A program made the position numbers and the translations under genes. A stretch of DNA of 64,000 nucleotides from assembly GCA_963691655.1 (NCBI GenBank), contig OY829329.1, positions 53,891,408-53,955,407 of the forward strand, in the 5' to 3' direction. Position 1 is the first letter of the stretch. Every line of letters starts with the position of its first letter. The notes beneath the pieces were generated by a model. The model was given only the letters and a program-made list of their open reading frames with translations. It searched no databases and was not told the DNA's origin. The DNA comes from Toxonevra muliebris. Taxonomy: Eukaryota > Arthropoda > Insecta > Diptera > Pallopteridae. Positions 1 through 12,639 of the stretch are shown here, one piece after another.

Positions 1-976
1 AGTTTTTCCCTGTTGCTTCAGTTCAGCAGTGAAGTGGAGACTCTGCGCCTTTTCTGCCAGTTTGCTTGTTCGCTGGTATATCTGTCTCTCTGTATATCTG
101 TCGGTTTGTCTGCTGTTGCCTTTCTGACTGTTTTTTTTTTTTTTTTTTTTTTTGCTGCTGCATGAGACTATTGTATACATTGTAGTGTACTTATTCGCTT
201 AGTTAGTTTGAGAATGCAAGAAACATGTTCAAGTATCTTCTTCTGACTCTGCTATACTCCAACTAGAACTTCAGCTACTCCTCCAACTATTTACTACAAC
301 AACTACATACAACTTCAGCTTCAATTCTGTGTTCAGCTCCTGCTCTATACAGTACTGGCTTACAATTTGTTTTGTCATTTGTTCAAAAAGCTTCAAAAAG
401 CAGTAGCTATGCAAAAGTAGGAAGCAGAAAAAAACAAGAATTTTAAGTGAAGTTTTGATTAAAAACTGAAATCTTTATGTAAAAAAGTTTTGTGAAGGTG
501 AAAAGTGAAAAACATATTTTCATGTTTTTGTTAGTGTTGTGGTTTTAAAGGTAAGTAATTTTTAAAGTTGTGTAATAACAATAAGGTTTGAAAAATATGC
601 AGTTACTGCCTTTAAATTTAATTAAAAAAATATTTGTTAAATGCCTACCAAAAAAGTTTCAGTTGATTATTTCACATTCGATTGCAAAAAAAAATTAAAG
701 CTCACTAAATAAGTTTTATTTTCTGAGCAAAAAAAAATAAAAAATAAAACTCTACTCCATAGTTTTAATAGAAAACATTCGGCCATCAGTATAAGACTAA
801 CATAAATTGGCGAAACCAACTGTCTGCTATCTAAATTACTAAGTAAGCTGATATTATTACTACGGGCTTCTACGAGTACTTGGAAGCTGCCCTTACGTGA
901 ACGCTGACTCACACATAATATTACACAAATAATACAAAACTATTTCTGGTTAGAGTTCAGTTTCTTCATGCACCAA
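1..976. other. A+T-rich non-coding DNA with a 23-T run
   Basis: I see no gene here. An uninterrupted run of 23 T lies at 131-153. The short open frames have no recognisable protein character and low-complexity composition. Confidence 0.6.
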
Positions 977-2010
977 CACGGAAAAAAATATTCTGTAATA
1001 ATTCATTGGATTTCTGGTAATAATTACAGTTTTCCCTGTCTTGCCCGGATAGTAAACGAAAAACGGTAATAATTAATTACGATCAAACAATAATTCCCTT
1101 GAGTTTAATTTATAGTATCCAGAATGAATCAATTTACGAATGAATAAGCACATTGTACTTCACAATACAGTTAATATTTTTGGAATTTCCAATCAATTTT
1201 TACAGTGTGATTTGGTAAATTATCAAATTTTAAATTAAATTTTTACTAAGCATAATAAAACTTTTGATATCAAAAGTCAGCAATAATGAAAGAGTTATAG
1301 AATATTTTGTTCTCTTCCCTATATTTAGCTTCAAATCGCATTGATCAAAAGCAAACAGCTCGACCAGCTATCTTCATGATTCTAGGGTAATTCAAAAAAA
1401 GATGGTGTCTCAGTTTCAATGGTTTTTGGAAAACTGTTCGATACAATTATGAAATCGACATGCAATGCTACAGACTTTTGCTAATAAAATAATAAAACTG
1501 TCATTTAATATAGTGTAGACATCCCAAATCTTACTAGCTTCAGGTAAAAGGTCCCGGATAAATAATCCAAAATGTCTCAATACAGAATGAAGCAAATCCA
1601 GGCGCTGACCAATCTGTTTGAAAGTTATTTTATTGAATGATAATTTAGAGAAAAATATTTGATATATAAAACAAAGTAACTGTGTGATTTAAAAAATGAA
1701 AGCAATGAAACAAAAATATTTTCATAAATTTTTACAGTTTCCCTCTAATTTTTAATTGCCGATCATAGAATATTTCAATAATAATTCAGTATTTTTTCTC
1801 AACTCAATTTTTTCCATGTCACTTTGAATATTTTCCTCTCTGAACCTGTAATAATTAAGTTTTGGGCTGTGATGTTTGCGGTTTACCCATAAATTTATAT
1901 TGAGTATCTCATGAAATTTCTGAATTACAGGGCGAAATGGCAATTTTTCCTGATTATTATGCTTTTTTTGAATATCACACGTTATTTTTCACAAATATTT
2001 TTTTTCCGTG
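977..2010. mobile_element. Possible DNA element with short terminal inverted repeats
   Basis: The left end reads CACGGAAAAAAATATT at 977. The right end, read in reverse complement from 2010, is CACGGAAAAAAAATATT, differing by one A in the homopolymer. The flanking pentamers ACCAA and AACAA could be an imperfect target duplication. The interior has no recognisable transposase, so this would be a non-autonomous element. The match is A-rich and may be chance; similar CACGGAAA strings occur near 17803 and 62602. Confidence 0.28.
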
Positions 2011-3600
2011 AACAAAGCCGAAATTAAAACATTGAAGAAAGACTTAATCTGTAGCTCTTTGTTGTAGAAATAATTTCGTTAACATTTGTGTAATTTTTTT
2101 AAATACTAATATTTGCACGCTGCTTTAAGTAAATTAAATTTTTCACATTTAAACATGCGCCTAAAAGCATGCAATACACTATGACAATCGAATTTTATAG
2201 CTCACACTCTTCTAAGCTAGATACACATACATACACACTCACACAAGCACTTAAATGATTTTTGTTGTTACTAAATCAGAGGCACTTATCGCACACAAAA
2301 CATCAACATCGATTTGAATTTGAAAACAACTGCTTAACGCGCGCTAAAGTATGCAACATTTTCAAATCTAAAATCATACATTTCATGGTAAGTTTTTTTT
2401 TTGTCGTTTTCCTTTTCTTTTTTTTTTTTGCAACATTCGAATTGTAAAATTCATTCTGAAATACAATGACAGCCACAACCGTAGCTATATGGATGCTATT
2501 TGTTGTATTGAGCTTGTGGGACTACGGGGAGAAGTGTCGGATGTATGAAAACTGAAATGTACTCGCATTACTAAGGCAATAAAAACGAAAATCTAATGCA
2601 AATCCTCAAAACAATTTACATATTTTTCAAATAGGATAAAAACCATCACAGCGGTAGCTAGAGTTAACAGCAGCAGCTAAAGCAGCTGAGGTTTTTTTTT
2701 TGTTGCTACCACTGCGAAGGAGTGAGTGAACGAACTTTTTGTCTGTAGCTCAAGCAAAATCAAAACGAAAAGAAGTTCGAAAGTTACAGCATTACTGCAA
2801 AAAACAACAAAAAACTGAATGCTACTTTAGAAGTATGTAGTAACAATGTTGGAATTGGATAGAGTAGCAATGCAATATGTATGTTGTCATCAAAGCATTT
2901 ACGCCTGCAAGTATACTTGCAAAAGCTAAAAAACAACACAGTTTCATTGTCAGATTTTCACATTCAAATTTATCCACTCAAGGTTTCTAGATTTCGGTTT
3001 CTGTTTTTGTTTTTTGTGTGCTTTACATTTATTTATATTTTTTATCATACCCACACAGTCCGAATTGTTGTTATTGTATAAAAAGGTTTTTTCTTTTTTC
3101 GTTTGGCGACAATGCGAGACAAAATAGATTTTTGTAGCGCGTTTATCTGTTTAGGTTTTGATACTGATCATTTGCAAGTACTACAAACAGAACAAAGCAA
3201 AAAAATGGCATTTCGTTGCATACTTATAGGGTTATTGACTTGGTAAATAGCTGATGATAATTCGTTTTGTAGTTAGTTTGTGGTTTTGTTAAATAACTAT
3301 TTATATATGCTGGAATTTAAAACGGAAATATGTTTTGAAAGTGTGTGCCACTGTGTAAAGGAATCCAAATCTTTCAAAAACGATGTCCAGTTTTCTAAGC
3401 AGAAATTTAGCTCTGCGTTCAACAACTCTTAAAATAGGGTGTGCAAATTTCCCCTTGCCTTCAAAGGTTTTAAATTTTTAAATATATATTTTAAGCTGAT
3501 AGTAGCGAACTGATTGTGAAAATTTAAGAATTAAAAATTAAGACCTTTTGAATCTTTACTTGCATTGCCTCAAACTCATAGATATTATGATATCGTCATG
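2011..3600. other. A+T-rich non-coding DNA
   Basis: There is no recognisable gene or paired repeat. It holds short CA-rich and CATA-rich microsatellite runs around 2222-2250 and scattered CAG and CAA triplets near 2665-2700. Confidence 0.55.
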
Positions 3601-3942
3601 ATTATCCAACACTTATCCAATCCTTATCCAATCCTTATCCAGTCCTTATCCAATCCTTATCCAATCCTTATCCAATCCTTATAAAATCCTTATTCAATCC
3701 TTATCCAATCCTTATTCAATCCTTATCCAATCCTTATCCAATCCTTATCCAATCCTTATCCAATCCTTATCCAATCCTTATCCAATCCTTATCCAATCCT
3801 TATCCAATCCTTATCCAATCCTTATCCAATCCTTATCCAATCCTTATCCAATCCTTATCCAATCCTTATCCAATCCTTATCCAATCCTTATCCAATCCTT
3901 ATCCAATCCTTATCCAATTCTTATCCAATCTTTATCCAATCC
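3601..3942. repeat. 11-bp satellite array (CCTTATCCAAT)n, block 1
   Basis: About 31 tandem units of CCTTATCCAAT with few point variants. The array is interrupted at 3943 by a SINE and resumes at 4251. Because 11 is not a multiple of 3, translation gives a periodic peptide pattern that is an artefact. Confidence 0.95.
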
Positions 3943-4250
3943 GACCTCGATAGCCTAGTGGATAGTGCACTAGACTTTCATCTGGGAGGTTCGGGTTCGA
4001 TTCCCGTCTTCGTCTGGTAGTTAATTTTCATACCTTTCTTATATTCACTATCAATATGAAGTGTATGAGAATTATAAGATAGTGTACAAGTACACACATT
4101 GGTTGGTAATGGCAAAACCACCAAGCCGATAAAAAATTGCCACACCGCCGTTCGGAATCGGCGTTAAACTGTAGGTCCAACTATGTGGTATCACAATGGG
4201 CCGTTCAGGCCTAAGTGTGTCTCTCGACAGCCACTCCAACCTAACCTAAC
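3943..4250 (+). mobile_element. tRNA-derived SINE, copy 1, inserted in the 11-bp satellite
   Basis: The head is a tRNA-like sequence with RNA polymerase III box A (TAGCCTAGTGG, 3951-3961) and a perfect box B (GGTTCGATTCC, 3994-4004). The anticodon-loop region CTTTCAT and the flanking arms most resemble tRNA-Glu(TTC); this is inference from the pattern. The body (about 4015-4165) has no tRNA similarity. The last ~80 bp carry GTGGTATCACAATGG, CTAAGTGTG and GCCACTCCAACCTAACC, which match the 3' end of the LINE at 20420-21252. It sits between two parts of one satellite, so the insertion is clear. The target duplication cannot be resolved because the flanks are repetitive. A second copy lies at 24972-25273. 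Confidence 0.9.
3951..4004 (+). promoter_or_regulatory. Internal pol III promoter (box A and box B) of SINE copy 1
   Basis: Box A is TAGCCTAGTGG at 3951-3961 and box B is GGTTCGATTCC at 3994-4004. The 32-bp spacing between them is normal for a type 2 pol III promoter. This would drive transcription of the SINE; the element is not a functional tRNA because the acceptor stem does not close. Confidence 0.8.
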
Positions 4251-4353
4251 CTTATCCAATCTTTATCCAATCTTTATCCAATCCTTATCAATCCTTATCC
4301 AATCCTTATCCAATGCTTATACAATCCTTATACAATCCTTATCTAATCCTTAT
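4251..4353. repeat. 11-bp satellite array, continuation after SINE
   Basis: The same CCTTATCCAAT unit resumes directly after the SINE tail for about nine units, then degenerates (TATACAATCC, TATCTAATCC) into unique sequence. Confidence 0.9.
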
Positions 4354-5336
4354 CTCGAATTATAGTTCACTTAACTGACATTTTTAAAAGTTAGTTACAA
4401 CTAGTTTAAAGCTTATTTTAATTTGTATTCCATAATTGAATCATCTACAACTTATTGCACTACAATAACTTGAAGCACTTTTAAATAACTCTCACACATT
4501 TAAAATGTTGCTAGCAATTCAATTTTGTCAAGCACAAAAAATACACATTTTGAAGTTGAAGTTTTCCGACAATATTTTTTTGCACGATTTTTGTCATTTC
4601 GAATTTACAAAACAGTTGCATTTGCTCTGTTTTCTCTGTGGAGGTGTATACAAATTTAGTTGAGCAATTTGTTGCAATTGTATTTTTGGGAATGATGTGG
4701 AAAATGTCAAAATTGTAGCAATGTAGTTTGGGAAAACATAATAAAACAATTACAACAGAAACTTGAACACCGATGTCTTAAATTGTTGTAATGAAAATTG
4801 CGATTGCTCAAAGGGGTAAAAACAATTGTTGGAAGCAACTTTAACTATTGCGAATTGCATGGAAAAAGCGAACAGATTTCTAGTAACTTTCATTCAAATC
4901 AAATAGTTACTTATCCCAAGACAGTGAACAGCTTTTTTGAAGTATACTATTTTCTTACTTTCAATTTTCTTACTTGTTGTATAGTTTTTGTGGATTATTT
5001 ATATAATTTGTCTGCGAGCTCAAAAGTAAGCAATGTTTATTTTTGCCTACATAAGTATACTTTTAACTATATATCGATGTATATTTTTCATTTGCATCAT
5101 AGGCTTGATGCAAAATAATCATATCAAATGCTGCTTCAATTGTAATAACTACAAAGTTGCGACACATAATATGCTACAAATTCACTTCAACTGCTACAAA
5201 TATACAGCCTCATACAGTCTAAAACTATGCCACTTTAGAAAGTTTTTCATTACCGAAATTGTGATAAATATAAATGAGACAGTGAACGAAAACTAACAAG
5301 GGCACAAGATCTTGTGTATTTATACAAAAATAAATA
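4354..5336. other. A+T-rich non-coding DNA
   Basis: No gene recognised. The open frame around 4798-5118 is cysteine- and tyrosine-rich low-complexity translation and resembles no protein I know. Confidence 0.5.
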
Positions 5337-5478
5337 CACCAAACCCTCGATTTACGTCATTAATTGAGATTTTAGAAAGAAAACGAAATTCGAAACGACG
5401 CAAGCCGATGTTTTTCCTATGTAACGACGCAACTTTGAAATCACGAAAAATTTAACTACGCAAATCGAGACTTTGGTG
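5337..5478. mobile_element. 142-bp MITE with TA target duplication
   Basis: Imperfect inverted ends of about 21 bp: left CACCAAACCCTCGATTTACG at 5337, and right, in reverse complement from 5478, CACCAAAGTCTCGATTTGCG. TA dinucleotides flank both sides (5335-5336 and 5479-5480), as for Tc1/mariner/pogo insertions. CCTCGATTTA near an end resembles pogo/Tigger ends; that assignment is inference. There is no coding capacity. Confidence 0.72.
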
Positions 5479-5480
5479 TA

Positions 5481-6278
5481 TAACCAAAATTTTATGTTCG
5501 CTATGGAAAAGTGCTAAAGTTTCTAATTTCTCAAAAACATAAGCAGCAAGCGGATATATGTAAGAATGTCTGCTTTGGCTGTAAGCACATGTGTATGAAG
5601 CAAAGTTGATACAAAGTTCGTTGTTTGGTATTTTTGTTTGTTTTTTGTTGACAACTTTTAAGTTTATTGTGTCATTTTGGCGCTAAATTTCTTCAGTTTC
5701 ACTCAGCTCACAGCAAACAAGCTGCAGTAGTAAAACTTTACGACTTTCAACTCTAAATAGTGCACAATCTTTGTTAAAATGCAAATAGTTTTGCATACAC
5801 ATATATAACACATATACATACATATGTGTATTTTGTGTTCTACTTCTATCAAGTTTTTACTTTTATAAAAAATGAAATCTGATAGCATCACAATGACAGT
5901 TGAGTTATTAAAACTGTTGACAGGAAACACACATAAATACTTGTGCTTATAAATAAATTGTTGTCTTTTTGCATAATTAATACGAAATTAATGATAATTA
6001 AATATTAAATACACAATACGCCCAGCGCATTTAAAAAATAATAATATTTATTCACAATTACTTTTTTGTATTTGCATATGGCGCAATCTGCTGTTATGTA
6101 CTGGGACTGGTAATCAATGCAAATAAGACAAAATACACAGACTAATTGCATATATACATACATGGTGTTACTAAAGATTCCCTATAGTCTTGAGGAATTT
6201 TTTTATGTATTTGAAAAAACTGATAAACAGAAAACCTCATTCAGTCGTAATCCATACTATACCAAATCATTAAATTTT
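5481..6278. other. A+T-rich non-coding DNA between satellite and MITE
   Basis: No gene or paired repeat recognised. It holds a CATATACATA-type microsatellite around 5800-5830. Confidence 0.5.
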
Positions 6279-7382
6279 CATCCAATTCTTATCCAATCCT
6301 TATGCAATCCTTATTCAATCTTTATCCAATCCTTATCCAATCCTTATCCAATCATTATCCAATCCTTATACAATCCTTATCCAATCCTTATCTAATCATT
6401 ATTCAATCCTCATCCAATCCTTATCCAATCATTTTTCAATCCTTATCCAATCCTCATCCAATCCTTATCCAATCCTTATCCAATCCTTATCTAATCCTTA
6501 TCCAATCCTTATCTAATCCTTATCCAATCCTTATCCAATCCTTATCCAATCCTTATCTAATCCTTATCCAATCCTTATTCAATCCTTATCCAATCCTTAT
6601 CCAATCCTAATCCAATCCTTATCCAATCCTTATCCAATCCTTATCCAATCTTTATCCAATCCTTATCCAATCCTTATCCAATCCTTATCCAATCCTTATT
6701 CAATCCTTATCCAATCCTTATCCAATCCTAATCCAATCCTTATCCAATCCTTATCCAATCCTTATCCAATCCTTATCCAATCCTTATCCAATCTTTATCC
6801 AATCCTAATCCAATCCTTATCCAATCCTTATCCAATCCTTATCCAATCCTTATCCAATCCTTATCCAATCCTTATCCAATCCTTATCCAATCCTTATCCA
6901 ATATTAATCTAATCCTTATCCAATCCTTATTCAATTCTTATCCAATCCTTATCCAATCCTAATCCAATCCTTATCCAATCCTTATCCAATCCTTATCCAA
7001 TCCTTATCCAATCCTTATCCAATCCTTATCCAATCCTTATCCAATCCTTATCCAATCCTTATCCAATCCTTATCCAATCCTTATCCAATCCTTATCCAAT
7101 CCTTATCTAATCTTTATCCAATCCTTATTCAATCCTTATCCAATCCTTATCCAATCCTAATCCAATCCTTATTCAATCCTTATCCAATCCTTTTCCAATC
7201 CTTAGCCAATTCTTATCCAATTCTTATCCAATTCTTATCCAATCCTTATCCAATCCTTATCCAATCCTTATCCAATCCTAATCCAATCCTTATCCAATCC
7301 TTATCCAATCTTTATCCAATACTTATCCAATCCTTCCCCAATCATTATCCAATATGTATCTAATCCTTATCCAATCCTTACT
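6279..7382. repeat. 11-bp satellite array (CCTTATCCAAT)n, block 2, about 100 units
   Basis: The same unit as at 3601-4353, tandem for 1.1 kb with point variants (CCTAATCCAAT, CCTTATTCAAT). The TTATTC variant falls at 6311, 6399, 6575, 6696, 6927 and 7125. The spacings are 88, 264, 121, 231 and 198 bp, all exact multiples of 11, so the register is unbroken. The last four start the same ~44-bp variant string, which points to segmental duplication inside the array. Confidence 0.95.
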
Positions 7383-10270
7383 CACAAAATTTTTATTAAG
7401 TCCTTATCCATCTGTAGCTACAGTGCACAAATAAATCGGTTTCGACCAACTAACTCAACGCATGTAATTGTAGAAATACGCTCGCATTCAAAAAGCAATT
7501 AAAACTGCTCGAAATATCATGACGTTCAAAAAATACTAGCAGATTTAAAACTTACGAAATGTTGTGGAAAAAGTTGCGAAGCCAGCGCATATACAACCAA
7601 AAAATCGATTAAATTGTCAGCAAACGCAAATGACATTATCATTACGCAAATATCGCAATATCGCACACGATGCGATATATTGGGAAACTATAAAAAAAAA
7701 AGAAACAACTAAGAGTACAACACAACAACCATATGTACATACATACATCCACGACATTGCTAGCTGCAAATATGCGTTTATGAGGTAACGTATACATCCA
7801 TATATATATTTGTGTATACGCAACTTATATTTTTTGGTTGACATTTTAATTTCGCGCATCATAACATCATAAATGCCAGAGGTATTATTATTATTATTTT
7901 TTGGTGAAGATTGCAGAGCTGCTGCCACTACCGCTGATGATGACTGACGATTATATTTAAACATTCGCTATTTGTTTGGTAATTTACAAAGAATATGCTA
8001 CATATTTTCAAATTAAAGCATACTTTTAGTCGCACTTTAATATAACATAAAGAAATATTCGTGTCGTTGTTTCTTTTTAGGCGCACTCACACACACACAC
8101 ACACACACACACATTTAAATTCAAAGTCATCATCATCATAAACATTTCCTTTTCGTCTTGTTTGTTAACTTCAGTTGTTGGTTCTTTCTTTCACTTCTTT
8201 TTCTTTCCTTCTTCCTTCTTGCTTTTATACATTTTTTCGCTTTCTTTAGCAAAGTCAATTTGGTTGTCTCGCACGTGTTCGGCATATATAAATTCAACAC
8301 TGTTCGTGTGTGTTGATTAGGTTCCTTACACATCGGGGTATTACTACATACATATTTGTATGTATGTGTTTGTCCTTGCATATTATCCTCATGCTTATGC
8401 TTAGTCCTATTTCAAAATCATGTATAAATATTTGCCCGGTTTCTCTACAAATATATGTTCGTATACGTGCATTTTACGTTGACTTTCGGGGCAAAAAGTT
8501 TATTTCTTTTTCTTTTTTTCTTTTCTTGGCTGTCACATTTTAGGCGCTCAAAATTTCAGTTTCAGCTTATTTGATAAATTACCAAAGGATTGTGTATTAA
8601 GCTGTATGACAAAAAGCTACTGCTATTTTCTACATACACAGTTGGATTTTGTTATGTTATGATGAACACATAAAGGAAACAGTTGATTTTTTTAATGTAA
8701 AAAAAAAAGTTTTTGCTTGATTTATTCTGCATTTTTCATAAAGTTAAATTTATATATTATTGTTGAAGATTTAGTTTAAATTATTTTATTGTTCAAATTT
8801 ATAAACTAACAAATTCAATAATGAGTCAAGAGTTGATATTTTTAAACTAGTTTTTAAAAAAGAAAGAAAATGTCTGATTACACTGGTGTTAATTAAAAAT
8901 ATTCTTATAAGTATGTAATTATATTTTTTCCTTTTTACTCCACTTGGGAGCGTGGCTCTTGTTTTACAAGATGTAATGTGCCTCTAGGTGAATACTAAGA
9001 TTTTAAAAAGCGCATACACTACAAAAATATCAAATTAAATTAAACTGAATCCAGCATAATTAGAGAGGCTGTTTTAAGAAGAAATTGTGTATCCTTTCAA
9101 AGCAATCCATGTTAACTATCTATCTACTATTTTATATAATTTTCAAATCTAATTTAATTCTAGCTGGAAAACTTTTTAATTTCTATAAACACACACAAGT
9201 TAGAAGTGTACAACAAATTTGCATGGTTTTGCCTAAAATTGCTCTAAAAATTATTAATATCTATATCATTATTGCATTCATTTTTGTTTTATTGCTAAAA
9301 AAAAAACTCATCATTTCATTGACGGATAAAACGGATAAATTTTAACCGGTTTTAAAATTTTATCCGAAATTTAAAATAACATATTACAAAATGATGAATT
9401 AACAATTAGCATAAAATATATCGAATAGCAAGAAATCGTCAACATAATTGCGAAATCGCTACGACCTTTTTCAAAAAACACTGTTTTGAGAAACACGCGT
9501 TTCAAGTATCAAAATCAGGTTTTTCATAGTTAAAATTATTTAAATCTGACGACTCTATACATCTAATTCAGGGCCATAAAGGAACCGTTCTGCTTTTACC
9601 GTTGTCTCTAGATTCTACAGACCATAAAACCCTCTAACGATCGTCTACTAAGCTCATAAGTTTAGAACGTATGCTATTATTCTCATGTAATTTCGAAGGA
9701 AGATTTTTGTGTAGAAAATTAACAATCAACTAGTCGGTAAGGCCCCAGTAACTGGGGCTAGTTTTTTTGCGGAAGAAATCTCTTTATGAAAAACAAATAT
9801 CAAAAGAGAACCAAACTACTCGTTGATGGTTGTTTTGTTATTTGTGTATGCAGATAATTCGTTAGATATTTCTGAGAAATGCCGTTACACATGTCTTCTC
9901 TCTCTCTCTCTCATTTGTGTTTTTACTCCCGCTTAAGAATAATTTTTTCAACGATGAATGCAATGCTTTGTTCAATGAGCGAATTTTAAAAAACTTCCGG
10001 TGCTAATGTTTTGGAATTGGCTTAACTGATTTTAAATCTGATAATTTTTGGCTAACCTATTCGTCAAGCTCTTTAAATTGATATATAATATGATAGTGTA
10101 GTATTTCTGAAATAAAATTGTAGTTACACTAATAAATGTATAGATTTTTCCGACTTACTTAATTAGACGCACAGAGAGAAATAGTTGGGATATTTATCGG
10201 ATCTACTTTTTAATCCACTTTTGTCATATTAAAAAAGGTAACTCTATGAATTTGAATTTATGATAAATAA
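7383..10270. other. A+T-rich non-coding DNA with microsatellites and one GGATAAAAT-family fragment
   Basis: It contains a (CA)n run at 8088-8113 and a (TC)n run near 9895-9912. At 9322-9371 there is a reverse-oriented fragment of the dispersed family built around CGGATAAAATTTATCCG (other copies near 18965, 27617 and 29341-30360). No gene is recognised. Confidence 0.55.
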
Positions 10271-11685
10271 CACAGTGTTACAAAATTTAGTGAAGTAGAA
10301 ATACCTGGGAAGTGATATTATTTTTCTTGTAGGTCTTGTCGAATAAAATAAGAGTCTGTACTTGAAGTTTTCCAAACACCCCCAAAATCTTGATTTACCG
10401 TTAAAAACCCGGTTTTACGTACCTTTGCGCACTTATAAGCCTATAACTTAGTTGATTATCAATAGATTTCAGTTTCTTGCCGGTTTTAGAAAAAAATAAA
10501 CTTATGCCTTTCGAACGATATATATTTTATTTAAGAAGATTTGTCTAGCAAACACAATTTTTTCCACTTTTTTCTTTTTGCTGGCTTTTCTCAACTTTGC
10601 TGGTATTTCTACACACTTTTATATAAAGGAGCTATACTACTTATGGACTTATTTTAAAAATACGTTTATTAACGTTATTACGTAGTATTAGTTTTAAAAA
10701 TCGGTAAGTAATTGACTGAGTTATTAAACTTTTTATGAAAACAAAATGGCCATCCAACTTAAAAATGTATGATTAAACGTTATTTTTTTAAAATTCAGCT
10801 TTATCAGTTTCTCGTTGAGTGACCAACAATATTCTGAAATCAATTTTATTTTATTTTTTTCCTTCTTTCCTTCAATTGAACCCATTTCTTGGTGAAAATA
10901 TTCGGCTCGTTCATCGCTGAATTGGCCCGGGTTATCTGAGAAGAAGTTCAAATGCGAATGGAAGAAATTAATTTTTAAGGACATGTTCCAGCCCATTTTA
11001 CCAAACGCACTTAAAAATTCATCAACAACCGTGACATAGTCGTCACTTCTGTGATTACCAAGATAATTATCGTATAGCGCAACAAAACTCTTCCATTCAC
11101 GTTTTTCAGTTCTATTGAAAAACTGTTCATAAAGTTCACATCACTCATAATTTTACGAATTTGAAATCCAATAAAAATACCCAAAAGTTCTTCAAAGTGA
11201 TAAACACGATGAAAGAGTACTAGATATGGAAACAAATAAATTAATACCTCTTATCATTTTGGCTTCAATTAGCTTTGGGAACATCTCTTAAAGATGACAA
11301 AATGTGTCGCAGTTTACATCCAATTTTTCAACAAATTGTTTCATATATCCTAACTTTAGATGCAATGGTGGCAGAATAAAATCTTCAACTTTAACTAATA
11401 GTCCAGTCATTATAAAGGCTTACATCATAAAAATTCTGAACTGAGATTTTTCTTTAGTAATTGTTAGAGGGGGTATGATAGATTCAAAAACCACAAAAAT
11501 CAGTCGTGGGGTTGCAGAGCGACTTCCCCAAAAAATCCGCTCTTTGGTGAAAAAATCATTTTTTTACTAATAACTGGGTAACCGTTGAATTACTCGAAAA
11601 CCAAACAAGCTAGGAAAAAAAATCAAAAAGGGTTTTGAAGAGGATATCCTCTTCAACATCCTCTGCCATTTTTATTGACAACGGA
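10271..11685 (-). mobile_element. Left copy of a head-to-head inverted transposon pair
   Basis: The outer end reads ACACAGTGTTACA at about 10271. From there to about 11685 the sequence is repeated in inverse orientation at 12300-14322. Matching landmarks include AATACCTGGGAAGTGATAT, GTACCTTTGCGCACTTATAA, TCGGTAAGTAATTGACTG, the protein-coding stretch, and the GGTTGCAGAGCGAC block at 11514. The left copy lacks about 190 bp present on the right near 12360-12520. It could be one foldback element or two separate insertions of one family. Confidence 0.75.
10733..11425 (-). pseudogene. Decayed transposon-associated protein (left copy)
   Basis: Read on the minus strand from about 11425, the frames give LPPLHLKLGYMKQFVEKL, then a segment with FPKLIEAKM, then ...MSLKINFFHSHLNFFSD, then FSDERAEYFHQEM and SEYCWSL. 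This order matches a family I remember as widespread, unnamed proteins in arthropod genomes. Its members carry the signatures PPLHIKLG, HSHLDYFPENLGAVS, E-x-GERFHQD and DYCW. It is usually multi-copy, so transposon-borne, but I do not know its enzymatic role. At least one frameshift and an in-frame stop after the CDTFCHL segment break the frame, so it is not functional. The inverted partner lies at 12640-13122. Recognition of the family is from memory and unverified. Confidence 0.6.
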
Positions 11686-12299
11686 TAATTTGTTGTATAC
11701 AAAAATAACAATATAGTATAGTTGTCTGTTGGTTTTTACTACTTTTACTATTTGCAGGCCTAATAAAAATAACTGGCTTCACTATATGTTGGAACTAGTT
11801 CCAAATGAACTGCATCAATATTTCTCCTTTTTTTTATCTTTATATACATAAAATGTAATTATCATGAAATCTTTGTAATTGTAATTTCTTTTAAATATCA
11901 TGCATCATGCACCATGCATCCTTGCGAATTCCATTTTCAACGTTCATAAAATTAGTACACTAATCTTATACAAATTCTATTTATTCTATTACTTTATTGT
12001 ATTAAGCTTTAATATGAATTCCAAAGCTTTGTTTTTTGGCACCGGCTATAAAAGCCGCCCACTCATAATCATTGGAGCCATCCGTTCACTTATTATCATT
12101 GTCATCAAATCTACATGAATTATATTATCAACATTTCAAATCAATTAAAAATTCGAATTTGTAAACCGAAATCTATTCATTATAATTTTTAAAAGGAAAC
12201 TAGGGAAAATTCTCACCCAATAGTTTTACACTATATGTTATAAATGTATTATCTTTTAGTTCAAGACATTACTTCTGAAAATCCTATAAAAGTTAGAAG
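11686..12299. other. Spacer at the centre of the inverted pair
   Basis: About 600 bp of A+T-rich sequence between the two inverted copies. I see no gene and no clear self-inverted structure. Confidence 0.5.
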
Positions 12300-12639
12300 T
12301 TTTAATTTTTCTTCCTAGCTTGTTTGGTTTTCGAGTAATTCAATTTTTCCTATAGGCTCCGCACTCAAAAATTCAAATGAACAAAAATGCGCGCGCATCC
12401 ACAGTACATCCAAAGTACTAAATTTGCAATTTCTTAAATATTGAATATCTCGAAAACTATGATATATACGAAAAAATTTCTCAGTCTTTTTACGTGTGCT
12501 AGATAATTTTTTGATATCTCCAACGGTTAACCAGTTATTAGTACAAAAAGGTTTTTTTCACCAAAGAGGGGGTTTTTGGGGAGGTCGCTCTGCAACCCCA
12601 GAACTGATTTTTGTGGTTTTTCCATCTATAATACTTATG

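Noticed and set aside
3943..4016. A working tRNA-Glu gene
   Set aside because: Box A and B are good, but the acceptor stem does not pair and a SINE body and LINE-like tail follow; the same unit recurs at 24972.
6117..6610. Open frames with repeated LSNPYPILIQS-like peptide
   Set aside because: They are translations of the 11-bp satellite; the periodic peptide follows from the DNA repeat.
3601..7382. CRISPR array
   Set aside because: The repeats are contiguous 11-bp units without spacers, in a eukaryotic context.
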